Positions 25,383 through 35,400 of a stretch of DNA of 64,000 nucleotides are shown here, one piece after another. How positions within the stretch are numbered: the stretch's first letter is position 1; every line of letters starts with the position of its first letter. The notes beneath the pieces were generated by a model that was not told the origin of the DNA, searched no databases, and saw only the letters and a program-made list of their open reading frames with translations. The stretch spans positions 5,520,501 through 5,584,500 of the forward strand of contig OX344763.1 in assembly GCA_947034895.1 (NCBI GenBank). The letters run 5' to 3'. Origin of the DNA: Rhytidiadelphus loreus (lineage: Eukaryota > Streptophyta > Bryopsida > Hypnales > Hylocomiaceae). The position numbers and the translations under genes were made by a program.

Positions 25383-25859
25383 AGACCTGTGCCACCAAAT
25401 TAGATCAGGAAATCTCAGGATCCTCCCAAGTCAACCAGTTTCCAGGGAATCCCTTGCCAAGGGCAAGGCCAGTTTCTCTGGTCTGTTGAGATCAAGTCCC
25501 TCTCCTTGGCTATGGTCCAATTAAATTCACCCCCCCCCCCTCCATGGCTCCACCTAAATGACTGGGATCAATCAACTTTTCGATATGCGTGAGATTTTTC
25601 ATTTTTCATTTTTCAATATTTTTTTTCCAACAAGATTTTATTTGAGATTTTTCAATTTGATCCTTTTGTCGCACCGGCACCGTGCATGAAAATCTGGAAC
25701 CAGCTGGCATGCACTGGTAACTTACACAAACTGATGAGAAGCCAGCCACAGGCAGGCACAGAGGCACAGCAGAGTATGTTCGGGGACTTCTGTCCTCCCG
25801 CCTGCAGTTTTGGCCGTTCAATTTTGGGGGACTGAACCTCAGGGAGCGGTTAAGCTTGC

Positions 25860-26690
25860 AGAAAGATTCCACATCAGTACCACTGCATTGGTCTTCCGGT
25901 ACGTCGGTCCATTCCTTCCTTTGCCTCAGATGCATACAGGGAACGGTTAAAGCTTACCCTAAAGCTCTTCCCTCCCCCCTCTTGTGTTTGTCCCCGTCAG
26001 GCCTCATGTGGCTGATGGTTGTTACTTTCCCCCCTTGCAATGAAATCTTGTTTCATTTGTGTAAAAGAAACAAAAACAAAACTTACCCTAACGATTCTAC
26101 ATGAGTATCAGAATGGTATCATGGTACGTTGGTCCATTCCTTTGGCTCAGATGCATACAGTCTGGAGCAGTTAAGCTTAACCCTAAAGATTCTACATGAG
26201 TTTTGGACTGGTATTACAGTACGTTGGTCCATTCCTTTGGTTGAAATGCATACAGGGATTGGTTAACCCATAAACGATGTCAAGGACATTTTTTGGTCTG
26301 TGAATGACAAAGAATCTCTCCATACACGACAAAAGTTCAACTATTCATCCTCCAAATTTTATGCTAAAAGGGAGGTCTTCTACAATATTTTGACTTTCAA
26401 TTAATGCTTTTGCATTTTTTTAAGTCAACAACTCACATAGTCCCAAGACAGAAGATTTCCACCGTGATCAGCTCATCCTTTAAGGGTTACGCTTACCCTA
26501 GAGATTCCACATCAGCACCGCCGTATTGGTATTGGTATTATGGTCCGTTGGTCTGTTTGTTCCTTTGGCTAACATAGCTGTGCGGTGTTTGAGTGTCTGC
26601 AGAAAAGCTAAGCTACCACATGACCGTATTGGTATCACTTTGGTCTGTTCCCTTTGGCTTTTGAGTGTCTGAGGAAAAGCTCAGTGACGA
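25860..26690 (+). repeat. Degenerate tandem repeat, about 95-bp unit, at least four copies
   Basis: Units begin near 25862, 26090, 26183, 26500 and possibly 26620. Each carries GATTCYACATSAG, GGTA(C/T)GTTGGTCCATTCCTT, TGCATACAG and TTAARGCTTACCCTAAAG in the same order. The array is interrupted by the 220-bp TTAA element at 26267-26486. A GC-rich block (25390-25860) with poly-C at 25531-25540 precedes it and holds no supported gene. Confidence 0.7.
26267..26486. mobile_element. Short TTAA element inside the tandem array (220 bp)
   Basis: Starts CCCATAAACG after TTAA 26263-26266. Ends CCTTTAAGGG before TTAC 26487-26490, a one-base decay of TTAA. Neighbouring array units read GGTTAAAGCTTACCC without a break, while this unit reads GGTTAA, element, TTACGCTTACCC. 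That gives an internal empty-site control for a TTAA insertion. It encodes nothing. Confidence 0.8.
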
Positions 26691-27247
26691 GGGGTGGTAC
26701 AGTAGCGGCAGCGGCAGCAGCTGCAATAGAAGCTTGAATGTGTGATAGAGTGCCGCCCGCCCGGCCATCATGGGGCTAGAGTCCATGATACCAGTAGCAG
26801 TCATGGCCCTGGGGCAGGCAGGCTTTCATGCACATGCCAAGAGGGCTGGCAGGCGCTCTCCTTGGCACCCATCCATCCACCGCGGCCAAGGAAAAGCAAG
26901 CGCAATCCGGGTGGGAAACAACAAGGGAACTTATTGTTGTGGGAAGAAATCATGCCACAAGTACCGAGTTGGGCATTTTTTGTTTCTCTATTTTTTACTC
27001 TGAAAAAAATAAATTAGAGATTTTTACACTGTTGTTACGATGATGTTTTCAAATTACAACTGGGTTTTTTCCCAATTCCACTGGCTAATGATGAACTAAC
27101 TCCAATAGGTCTTCTCTCAACATTGGCCACAAGTCCATTGCAGAATTGCAAAAGAGAATTCATTTTGTAAATGCCCAAAGCACCATATTTGGATGTCAAC
27201 TAAACTTTGAAGTTAAATAAAATCTTAACAAAGTAGTATTTAGGGTA
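26691..27247. other. GC-richer patch with an unassigned short frame
   Basis: A 77-codon + strand frame starts at 26770 (MGLESMIPVAVMALGQ...), hydrophobic at first and then basic. I cannot link it to a family or to downstream exons. It may be a lost gene fragment or chance. Confidence 0.3.
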
Positions 27248-27562
27248 AGGTAGGAGGTCCATAAAGCGACCATCTAAGCGCTGAACCTGAATTTTGGGGA
27301 GGTAAAACATCTTGAAATATTTTTCAGAAAATTTTCCTTGAACGACAAGAAGAAATGGCATGTGGCACAAGTTGTTTCATATTTTTTGGAGCTCCGTGGA
27401 ATTAGTTATGAAATTTTGAAGCTGAAAAGCCATAGGGCTCCAAAAGCGACCACCTCCTAGAATGTACATCGTTTGTACATTTTGATAATTTGAAAAAAGC
27501 AAAATGTACCTATGTGTCCTGTTCGGTTCAAAATGCCCAGTCGGAGTTTGAGCCTCCTACCT
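27248..27562. mobile_element. TA-flanked AGGTAG-group MITE (315 bp)
   Basis: TA 27246-27247, start AGGTAGGAGGTCCATAAAGC, then GACC. Right end CCTCCTACCT followed by TA 27563-27564. The internal block TTTCATATTTTTTGGA, GGAATTAGTT is shared with the elements at 27704 and 30105. Confidence 0.75.
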
Positions 27563-27703
27563 TACTTTCTTTTTTAGTTGAATTCCCTTTAAAGTCTATT
27601 TTAAGCATAAAAAAATCTGATTTTGGAAAAGAATTGTTCATGGTTTCTCTATTGAAGATTTTGTGCAAGGACATCCATTGCAAATCTTGATTTTTTAGTG
27701 TTC

Positions 27704-28005
27704 AAGTAGGAGGTTTGTAGTCAGAGCACTTGGACTCTGAAAGCATCCACCTCCTACAATATACACTATTTGTGCAAAATAGTATACGTTTGAGGAGGTG
27801 GAAGCTTTGAGTGACTATTGTGTTTTTGACTTCAAAATTTCATAACTAATTCCATGAAGGTCCAAAAAATATGAAATGGCTTGGGTTAGATGCCAATTTT
27901 GTTTATCTTTCAGGGAAAATTTACTGAAAAGTATTTCAAGAAGTCTAGTCTCTCCAAATTAATTTCCATCTCTTATATGGGTACTTTATGAACCTCATGC
28001 GTCAA
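27704..28005 (-). mobile_element. AGGTAG-group MITE, inverted, ragged ends
   Basis: The reverse complement shares TTTCATATTTTTTGGACC and ACTTTATGAACCTC with 27248-27562 and 30105-30396. The left terminus is AAGTAGGAGGTT. The right terminus is degraded, so the end coordinate is approximate. Confidence 0.6.
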
Positions 28006-29933
28006 AGGCTCATGGAGACGAGATTCAAATACATAGGATCTTCAGTGAAAAATAATATTGCAAATTATTTTAAAAGAAATTAAAGAGTAGATTTTGAGAA
28101 ACCATAAATCAATTTTAGTTATGCATATTATGTATTTCAATCTCATACTTTTTTCATGCTCCTAAAACGTAGATAATCTTCAGAATGACCCTCATCGTAC
28201 TTTGAAATTGGAGTATGTTTTTTTCTACATTATGTAGTATATTTATTGCGAATAAACAAATTTATGTTTAAAAAAAATATTAAACTATAAATTTGAAGTT
28301 AGAAGTGTCATTTAATCTCAAAAAGCAAAATGAATTAGAGTAAAGTCACGTTTGATTAATCTTCAATGGTTTAAAAAGACATGAATCAAGAGCTATGCAA
28401 AAATCTTAAACCCAAATATAGATACAAGTTTGAGTGCTCCATGATATTTGCAAATTTTAGTGGTAATAAAAAATCTTCTCAAAACTTAATGTTTATAGAA
28501 AAGCTTCTCAAACCTAAAGATTTGGTGTAGAAGGTACTTAATAATAGCGAGAATAATAGTAGAGGAGAAGACTCATAAAGTTTAGAATTCACTTTTATAA
28601 ATCCAAAGACTTAGACAATTGAATTACCTCCCCCCCCTAAAAGAAATTCCTTCACATCAAAATATATAGGATTGAACTTGGTTGTAAAATAATCTTTTCT
28701 AAAACCAAAGCTCATGCAAACCAAACCCTATTAATCTTTATCGAAAATACACACCTTCTCTACATAAGAATCTAGGTTTGATTTGGGGTACATGTATAAA
28801 ATCAATCCTAGATTCTTGGGTTCAAAGGTTATACCACCATCTATTTTCATAACACTCTATGAATAAATAATTACACTATAGGTGTTTCTATCTTTGACTC
28901 CCTTTTTGAATAATATAGTTGCTCAAACTTCCTCATGATAACTTCTATTGATGCAAAGCCTCCTTCATAACATTGCATATTGAACTTCCACTCTCACCAT
29001 AAATCCCACAAGGGAAGGTATAATACTTTCCAAGATACCATGGTATACCCTTCAATTTAAATCTACATAAAGTTGTGGGAGTCTTGGACAATGACACTTG
29101 AGGTGTCCTTCATTATAGGAATTTGAAATGGGAACCTGCAACATTGGTTACCAATATTATATTCCCTTTGATTGAGAGCCACTTAACTATGAATACTCAT
29201 ACTAATAATATATTATGAGAGAATCTAAAATCATCTTTCAATCACTCCCCCCCAAATAAGACAATAGGGGGAGCCATAGTGTGTTGAAGATTTTTCAATT
29301 AGTTTGTTGAAACTTTAGTCATCTTCTAGGTTGTTGAATTATTATTCAACGAGTTCATTGAACTTCTCAGTGTGTTCGCCTATCAAAATGAAATGTTGTA
29401 TTTTCAACAAGTGTGAGGAGAGGAGGTTCGGGGACAAAGGAATTCAACCATGACTCATCCTAATAGGGGTAAGGTAGAACAATTCATCCTAGTTAGATGA
29501 CCCATAGTGGACACCTAGAGAATGCCTCCATCATTTTTTTTTAATACGTGAGATTTGGGTCACAATCCATGTCTTATATGATAATAATAGTGATTAGTAA
29601 CCTCGTTGGGAACTTCTAACTTTCTAGTGTGAACTCATTGTAAGAATTGACTTTTTAGACCTTCCATGTTACAAAATATTGTGACTACTTTAGGTGAATA
29701 AGATGAGCATCATGGATTTCGATTTTGTTGGTTCCAGAGCAATCTATAGACTCTTTTGGGCCATGATGCACTAAACACTTCAAAAATTCATAGCAAATTC
29801 ATACTTTGTCAAAAGAATATAATTTCAATTGCCCTCATCGTTTCTCACATATATCTTTGCGTAGGACAAAAATTGAAAATTTCCAGCAATATCATGAGGT
29901 CAAACTTGTAATTATGACCACAATGGGTTGTTT
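28006..29933. other. AT-rich intergenic DNA
   Basis: No gene supported; only short AT-rich frames. Poly-C runs at 28628-28637 and 29247-29254 are simple sequence. Confidence 0.55.
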
Positions 29934-29935
29934 TA

Positions 29936-30107
29936 CCTTAGTCACACCTTCTTCACCCCCATTCTCAATCTCTTGTGGTCTTTCCGTGGCTTGCGGAGGT
30001 CCCCTTCTTTGAAGATTGAGAATGACCATTCTTCTCCTCCATTCTTTTCACTCTCAACCTTCTCATTCTTCATGAAAATTTGGTATTTGGAGAAGGTGTG
30101 ACTAAGG
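29936..30107. mobile_element. Possible TA-flanked foldback overlapping the next element
   Basis: A 19-bp inverted repeat, TACCTTAGTCACACCTTCT at 29934-29952 and its complement at 30091-30109, brackets about 170 bp. TA occurs at both outer edges. Its right end overlaps the start of the AGGTAG element at 30105, so one is nested in or captured by the other. An internal inverted similarity (CCCATTCTCAATC near 29957 and GATTGAGAATG near 30014) adds to the fold. Confidence 0.55.
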
Positions 30108-30396
30108 TAGGGGGCTGTAAAAGCGACCCTTTAAGAGCTGATTTGCATTTTGGGGAAGCTAAACTACTTAAAATAATTTTCAGTCAATTTTAGTAGTAAG
30201 AAAAATGGAATTGTCATCTAACCCAAGTCGTTTCATATTTTTTGGACCTTCATGGAATTAGTTGTGAATTTTTGAAGTTGAAAACACAGTGGTTTCTAAA
30301 AGCGACCCCTCCTGAAATGTACACTTCTGGGTCATGTTAGAGACAAAATGTACCAGATTGCTTTTAGAGACAGGTCGCTTTTACAGCCCCCTACCT
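30105..30396. mobile_element. TA-flanked AGGTAG-group MITE (292 bp, perfect termini)
   Basis: A 24-bp perfect inverted repeat begins AGGTAGGGGGCTGTAAAAGC and ends GACC at both ends, with TA at 30103-30104 and 30397-30398. It is the best preserved member of the group and shares TTTCATATTTTTTGGACC with 27248 and 27704. It lies about 2 kb upstream of the SCAR start codon, next to the likely promoter. Confidence 0.88.
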
Positions 30397-30399
30397 TAT

Positions 30400-32393
30400 G
30401 TACATTAGGAAGTAATACCAACCACGCTCATATGCTTATGAGATTCCAAATAGGAGTAGAGTAGCTAGTTCCATACTTCCCTGGGCAAAGTTCTATTGTA
30501 TTGAGAGGGGGCGATGCTACGTAGAATATGAGAGGGAAGGGAGCGATAAACCAGCAGTAAGTTCAGTGCCGCACCTTGACCCCCAAGACGACTTGGAAAT
30601 CAGCAGAAGCGAGACACCCGGGTGGGTTCCAATCACAAACCAAATTTGAAAGAGAAAGTCCCGGGCTGGCGGGGGCTCCCGTCCCATAGACGCCAGAACT
30701 CGACGCCATTTCCCACTTCCCACTATTCCAGCAAACGCACCCACCAATCACCAATCTCTGCGTCACCCACCCACGAAACTCTTCTCACTCCGTCATCACT
30801 CTTGCCGGCGTTTCATTCCATTCCATAGCATTCCATAGCATTCCACAGCATTCCAGTGCATTGCACTCTATTGCACTGCACTGCATTGCAGCCCCCCAAA
30901 GATCGAGTTTTTGGTCGGTCCGAGCGGTGCGATGATTGTATCCTTCGACAAGTTGGAGTAACAAGAGCTAAAGCGGCTCTGGGCCTCTTGCATTGCCAAT
31001 GTGGTGCTGCTGGAGCCAAATCCCCATCCGCATCCCCAGCGCCATAGCCAGCAAGTTTGTTCGTTTCTGTGTTCTACTTCCGTTTGGACCGGAGCTTGGA
31101 GATCGTTTGTTGCAGAGGGGATGGTTTGCTCTCGTTGCTGCTGTTATTGTTTCCAAGCTCGCCATCGCTGTTTGGGGGGTAGCTGTAGTGAGATCGAAGG
31201 CGAATCCCTGGCCAACTGGAAGCATTACCAGCTGGCGGATGACACGAGGTGGGGCGCCATTTTGTCAGGAATTGTGTTTTTCTCGGTTGAGAGTGTGTGA
31301 GGAGTTTTTTTTTTGTTAGTTTAGATTAGTTAGTCTCGTGTTTGCAGGAGTGGGCGATCGCGGTTTGGGAGCCATTGCTTGCTTGGATTTTCCTGTGCTG
31401 GAGATGTGACTACTGGGGCTCAGATTGAGTGTCGAGAGAGAGGGGAGTGTGAAGCTTGGAGGCTTTGGCATTGGAACCTGTCATCAAGTGGAAGCTTTCT
31501 CTGCGTCCTGTGGTGGGTGAAATTGAGGGAGGATGCAATGTGGTCACGTTTTTTGCATTTTCGACAAGGTTTTTTGTGTGGAGAGTGTTGGAGAGTGTGA
31601 GGAGGAAAACGGTCTAAATACCCCTTGAGAGACGAAATTGGTGTTGTGGTGTGACGGGTCTTTGGAAAAGTGCACATTGTAGTCTGAAAAATCAGAACAA
31701 ACCGTGAATGGGTGATTGTTGTGTTGTGAAGCTTCTAGGTAAATTTTCGCTGTTGCTGTTGAGTTTCTAACCAAACGTCGAAGGAAAAATCAGTACCACT
31801 ATTTTTCTAACCTGCTACTGTACTCCCGAGAGCTCATTCCATCAAATATGTTGGTGTCATACCACCCCACCCCACCCAATTCACCTCATACGGGACTCTG
31901 ACAGTTACGCGCCTTCATTACTTGCAGTCTCGTACTCGCTTGGCTAACTTCTTACAGAGACTCCAATCCATTGCTCACTTCATCCAGAAGAGTCTCTAAT
32001 CAATCGATCAATCAGTATCCTACACTTCTAGTAAATGCGTTTGCAGTTATTGTAGTTCTACTGTATACTCTCCACAGGTGTGCATTTCGTACAATACGAA
32101 TTGCCTTCGTTTTCTTGTTAACTGAACCCTTTCATCAGTGATGGTTTTGACGATTCCTGGTGTCCTCCACATGTGACAGCACATTTGAATCAACACCAAA
32201 CTCGTGCAAGTGAGGATTGAGACTAAGGAGTGAGACTAGTCATGAGGTGCTACCATGGTTACGAAAGACAGTGCTATGGCGGTCCCTGCATCCATTTGCA
32301 GGGTGGTGAGTGTCCAGATAGTGAAGGATGAGGCCAATGGTGTGCATTCAGAAACAGAAGTTTGTGGAGGTGAGAGCAGCTTAAGGAGAAGCC
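30400..32393 (+). promoter_or_regulatory. GC-rich upstream region and probable 5' leader of SCAR
   Basis: GC content rises from about 30500 and stays moderate to the SCAR start, typical of a promoter plus leader. A pentamer-like repeat (CATTCCATAG, CATTCCA, then TTGCACTGCA) spans about 30813-30893. Frames up to about 108 codons in several phases at 30856-31680 overlap one another and match nothing I know, so I treat them as leader sequence. I could not fix the transcription start or a leader intron. Confidence 0.45.
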
Positions 32394-32431
32394 ATGCCTT
32401 TGGTGCGGTACGAAGTGCGGTGCGAGCATAG
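32255..32431 (+). CDS. uORF (58 codons) overlapping the SCAR start
   Basis: The ATG at 32255 lies in an ACCATGG context (A at -3, G at +4). The frame runs 58 codons to the TAG at 32429-32431, ending 38 bases inside SCAR exon 1 in another phase. The SCAR start itself has a weaker context (G at -3, C at +4). If both lie on one mRNA, scanning ribosomes should often miss the SCAR start, so SCAR output would be low or depend on leaky scanning, alternative transcription starts or leader splicing. The peptide resembles nothing known to me. Confidence 0.5.
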   Translation: MVTKDSAMAVPASICRVVSVQIVKDEANGVHSETEVCGGESSLRRSHAFGAVRSAVRA

Positions 32432-35400
32432 CTTGGCTAATCCGGAGCTCTACCGCACGGCTGGCCAGGATGACTCGGAAGGGCTGCTGGAAGGAGTGGC
32501 TATGGCGGGCCTGGTGGGGCTTGTTCGCCAGCTTGGTGACCTTGCCGAGTATGTGCTTTCATTTCACACTCAAATTCGGAGTGATTAGGTTCTGGTTGCC
32601 TGTTTTTTGTGTAATTAGGTTTTCCTCAGAAAGCAGTGAGAAGTTTTCTTGCTGTGAGTCGTTGCTGGGATACTTGAATACCGTGCTAGCTTGCTTTTGC
32701 TCTGGCTGCGCCAAGCAAGTAGCAATTTTAGGTAATTGGAAATTGCTACTAAATGGCTGCACTGCTCATTTTGTGTTTGTTGTCGAATTGGTGCTAACTT
32801 GCAATGAGTTTACATTCATTTCCAGCAGTTCACTTAGCTCCTCGATTTCGGACAAGTAAATTAACTGTGCCTTTTGCTGGGTCTCATTTCCACGATTTCA
32901 CTTAGCTTCACGATTTGGACAAGTAGATTATCTGTGCCTATGTCAGTGGTTGGAAGTGCTAAATCTGTCCATATCAACCACGCAGCAGCAGATAGTTTCC
33001 TTGGACGCCTAACTCCCCATTAGTTGCCTTGCAAGTGTGGGTGGGCACTCAATTGGTTAGTGAACTTCCAACTAGCTAATGGAGCTCAACATTCCAGTTA
33101 GCTAATTTGCTTAATGGGGCGGGGTCTTTGGTTAGCTAGCAGCAAATTCCGCTTCCAGCGTTTGAATCGTCAGTGATCAGATGAGTTTGAATTGATAAGG
33201 CAAATTAGGGTCATTAGGCGAGTGGTACTCTGATGTATCCTATCAGTGCGTGGACTATAATTGACCAAAGTCACAATGTTTTAAATAAGTTCATGCTGAA
33301 CTATTACAATATTGTACTCATTTCCACAAACATGAAAAAATTTGGAGTGACTAATTTTGTGCCTTCACTAATGGGGACAAATCAGTGTATCATTCTGGAT
33401 GCACTCCTGATCTGGAACTTTGAAACAGTGGAATACTCAAGTTTTGGGTTCTTGAGTTTTGAGTTTCATTCCTTCTTGCAGGTTCGCTGCTGAGATTTTC
33501 CACGACCTTCATGACGACATCGTAGCAATCGTGTCTCGAGGTCGGAATTTGAAGGCTCGGGTGACCCGTCTAGAGGGCGATCTGCCTGCGATGGAGAAGG
33601 CACTGATTGCTGAATGCAGTCAGTTTCAATTCGCGTACAGTGCACGTAGGTTTCAAGCTTTTCTGACCTTCTTTCAGATTCTCAACCCTGCCATTCCACG
33701 TGACGATGTTTCTATGAGAGCATTTCAATGTTGCAGAAAGTTTGCTATGAAGTCATTTGCTTGACGAGGAGTTGCGTTGAGCAGGGACCAAATGGCGGGC
33801 TCCTTTGCCAATGGACCAAAACCTTTGTGCGCAAGGGGAGCTTCCTCGCTTTGTTCGGAACTTTTATGACGACTGTCGAGGTCCACCTCGTCTGTTTCTT
33901 CTTGACAAGTATGAGGCTTCCTTTAAGTTTGAGAATCAATATCTTCCCCTGTTCTGCATTCTTTAGTTCTCTTTTAGTGAAAGATTACGGTAGAGAATAC
34001 TAATTGCGTCACTTTATGCATTTAACCAAAATAGATATGAGTGTGCCTTCATCGGGAAGTCACGTACTGGAGCTCACTTCAGAGATCAGTTTGGGTACTA
34101 CAAGAACCATGCTCGCTTGAGATCAACTGTTTTGTCAGTCAATGTCTTGGATAATTTCATTCAAAGTGAGGGGTTGTAGACCACTATCGAAGTGACAGTA
34201 GAGAAACCCATTCGCATTCAACGATGAGTGTCCTTTGGCATTATTAGCCAGGTCATAACTGTTGCGAATTGGAGACCACCTAAGTGTATTGGAATAGAGG
34301 AGTTGCTGTTGGTACAGGGGACGGGATCAGTTTCAATAACCTTACTATTTGTTGGGGTATTGTAATTAAATGATACTCTTTGCCGACCAGATTCGATGAG
34401 GCTGGGCGAGGTGCCTGTGTGAAGAGGTACACAGACCCGACGTTTTTTCGCATTAGCTGGGCTGCTTCTCTGGTAATGAGAGCTGAGCAACAACGACGAG
34501 ATCGTGAAGCCGAATTACTGGTGAGTGCTCTGATCTCACCCTTGTAGAGCAATCTCCATTTTTCAAACTCGTGCACATAAACTCTTGTTTTCAAACGTAG
34601 TTACTAAAAGTTAGTAACTTCCTCTTGATTGCAATCTTTCATTGCATTCCCAAATCTTCCTTGTCAAGCTCAAATTCTGCTTTTGAAATACTTGAAAAGC
34701 AGTGATCATTGAGGTTGTTGTTTTGATCACCTGTTTTTATCCAAGACAAATCACAGATTTTCTCCCTTTGATCTCCTGTCCAAAACAGATTCTCATCTTG
34801 CAGTTTTTATCGATTGACACCTGTGGCTCAGTATCGTCGTTCACTAACCTCTGTTTATTATCATACCTGAACCAGAGGAAAGTCACTGCAGCTGCTGACA
34901 ATGCGGGTCCAAAGATTTTCCCCAGGTAAGAATTTTTCTTTTGTATTTCTAGAGTAGTTTCATCCAGTGGAAATTCCTTCTGTAGCACACATTTGATCTT
35001 TGCAATGAATCACACACAGCAAATTAGCCTAAACCTGCACCAACTGAAGGTTTCTGAACATGTTGCGGAAAATATCCGAAATAACAGAGAACGATTATCG
35101 TCAGCCCTGTTCGAGAATCTCGAAGGGTTTACAGGCGATTTCACCCCCGAGCTCCGGTCCCGGCGGTTAGACCATGTGTTTGAGATTCCCACAGATGGGG
35201 TGCTCACCCCGGACGGTCCTCGGTCCCCAGAGGAGCCTCGGTCTCCAGAAGAGCCTCGGTCTCCAGAGGAGCCTCGGTCTCCAGTGCAAAGAAGGCTGCC
35301 TCAAGTAGCCCAAGGCCCCGTTCTGGCGCCTCTGAAGATCAGTTCCAAGGACAGTGAAACCGGGAAACGCAGAGTGGTGAACTCTATTGAGGACGTTTTA

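Noticed and set aside
26770..27003. Frame starting MGLESMIPV as a small conserved gene
   Set aside because: It resembles no family I can name, has no matching exon downstream and lies beside a degenerate repeat array; left as unassigned.
30856..31680. Several overlapping frames of 60-108 codons upstream of SCAR as a separate gene
   Set aside because: They overlap on both strands in different phases, match no family and lie in a GC-rich leader-like region; chance frames in GC-rich DNA are expected.
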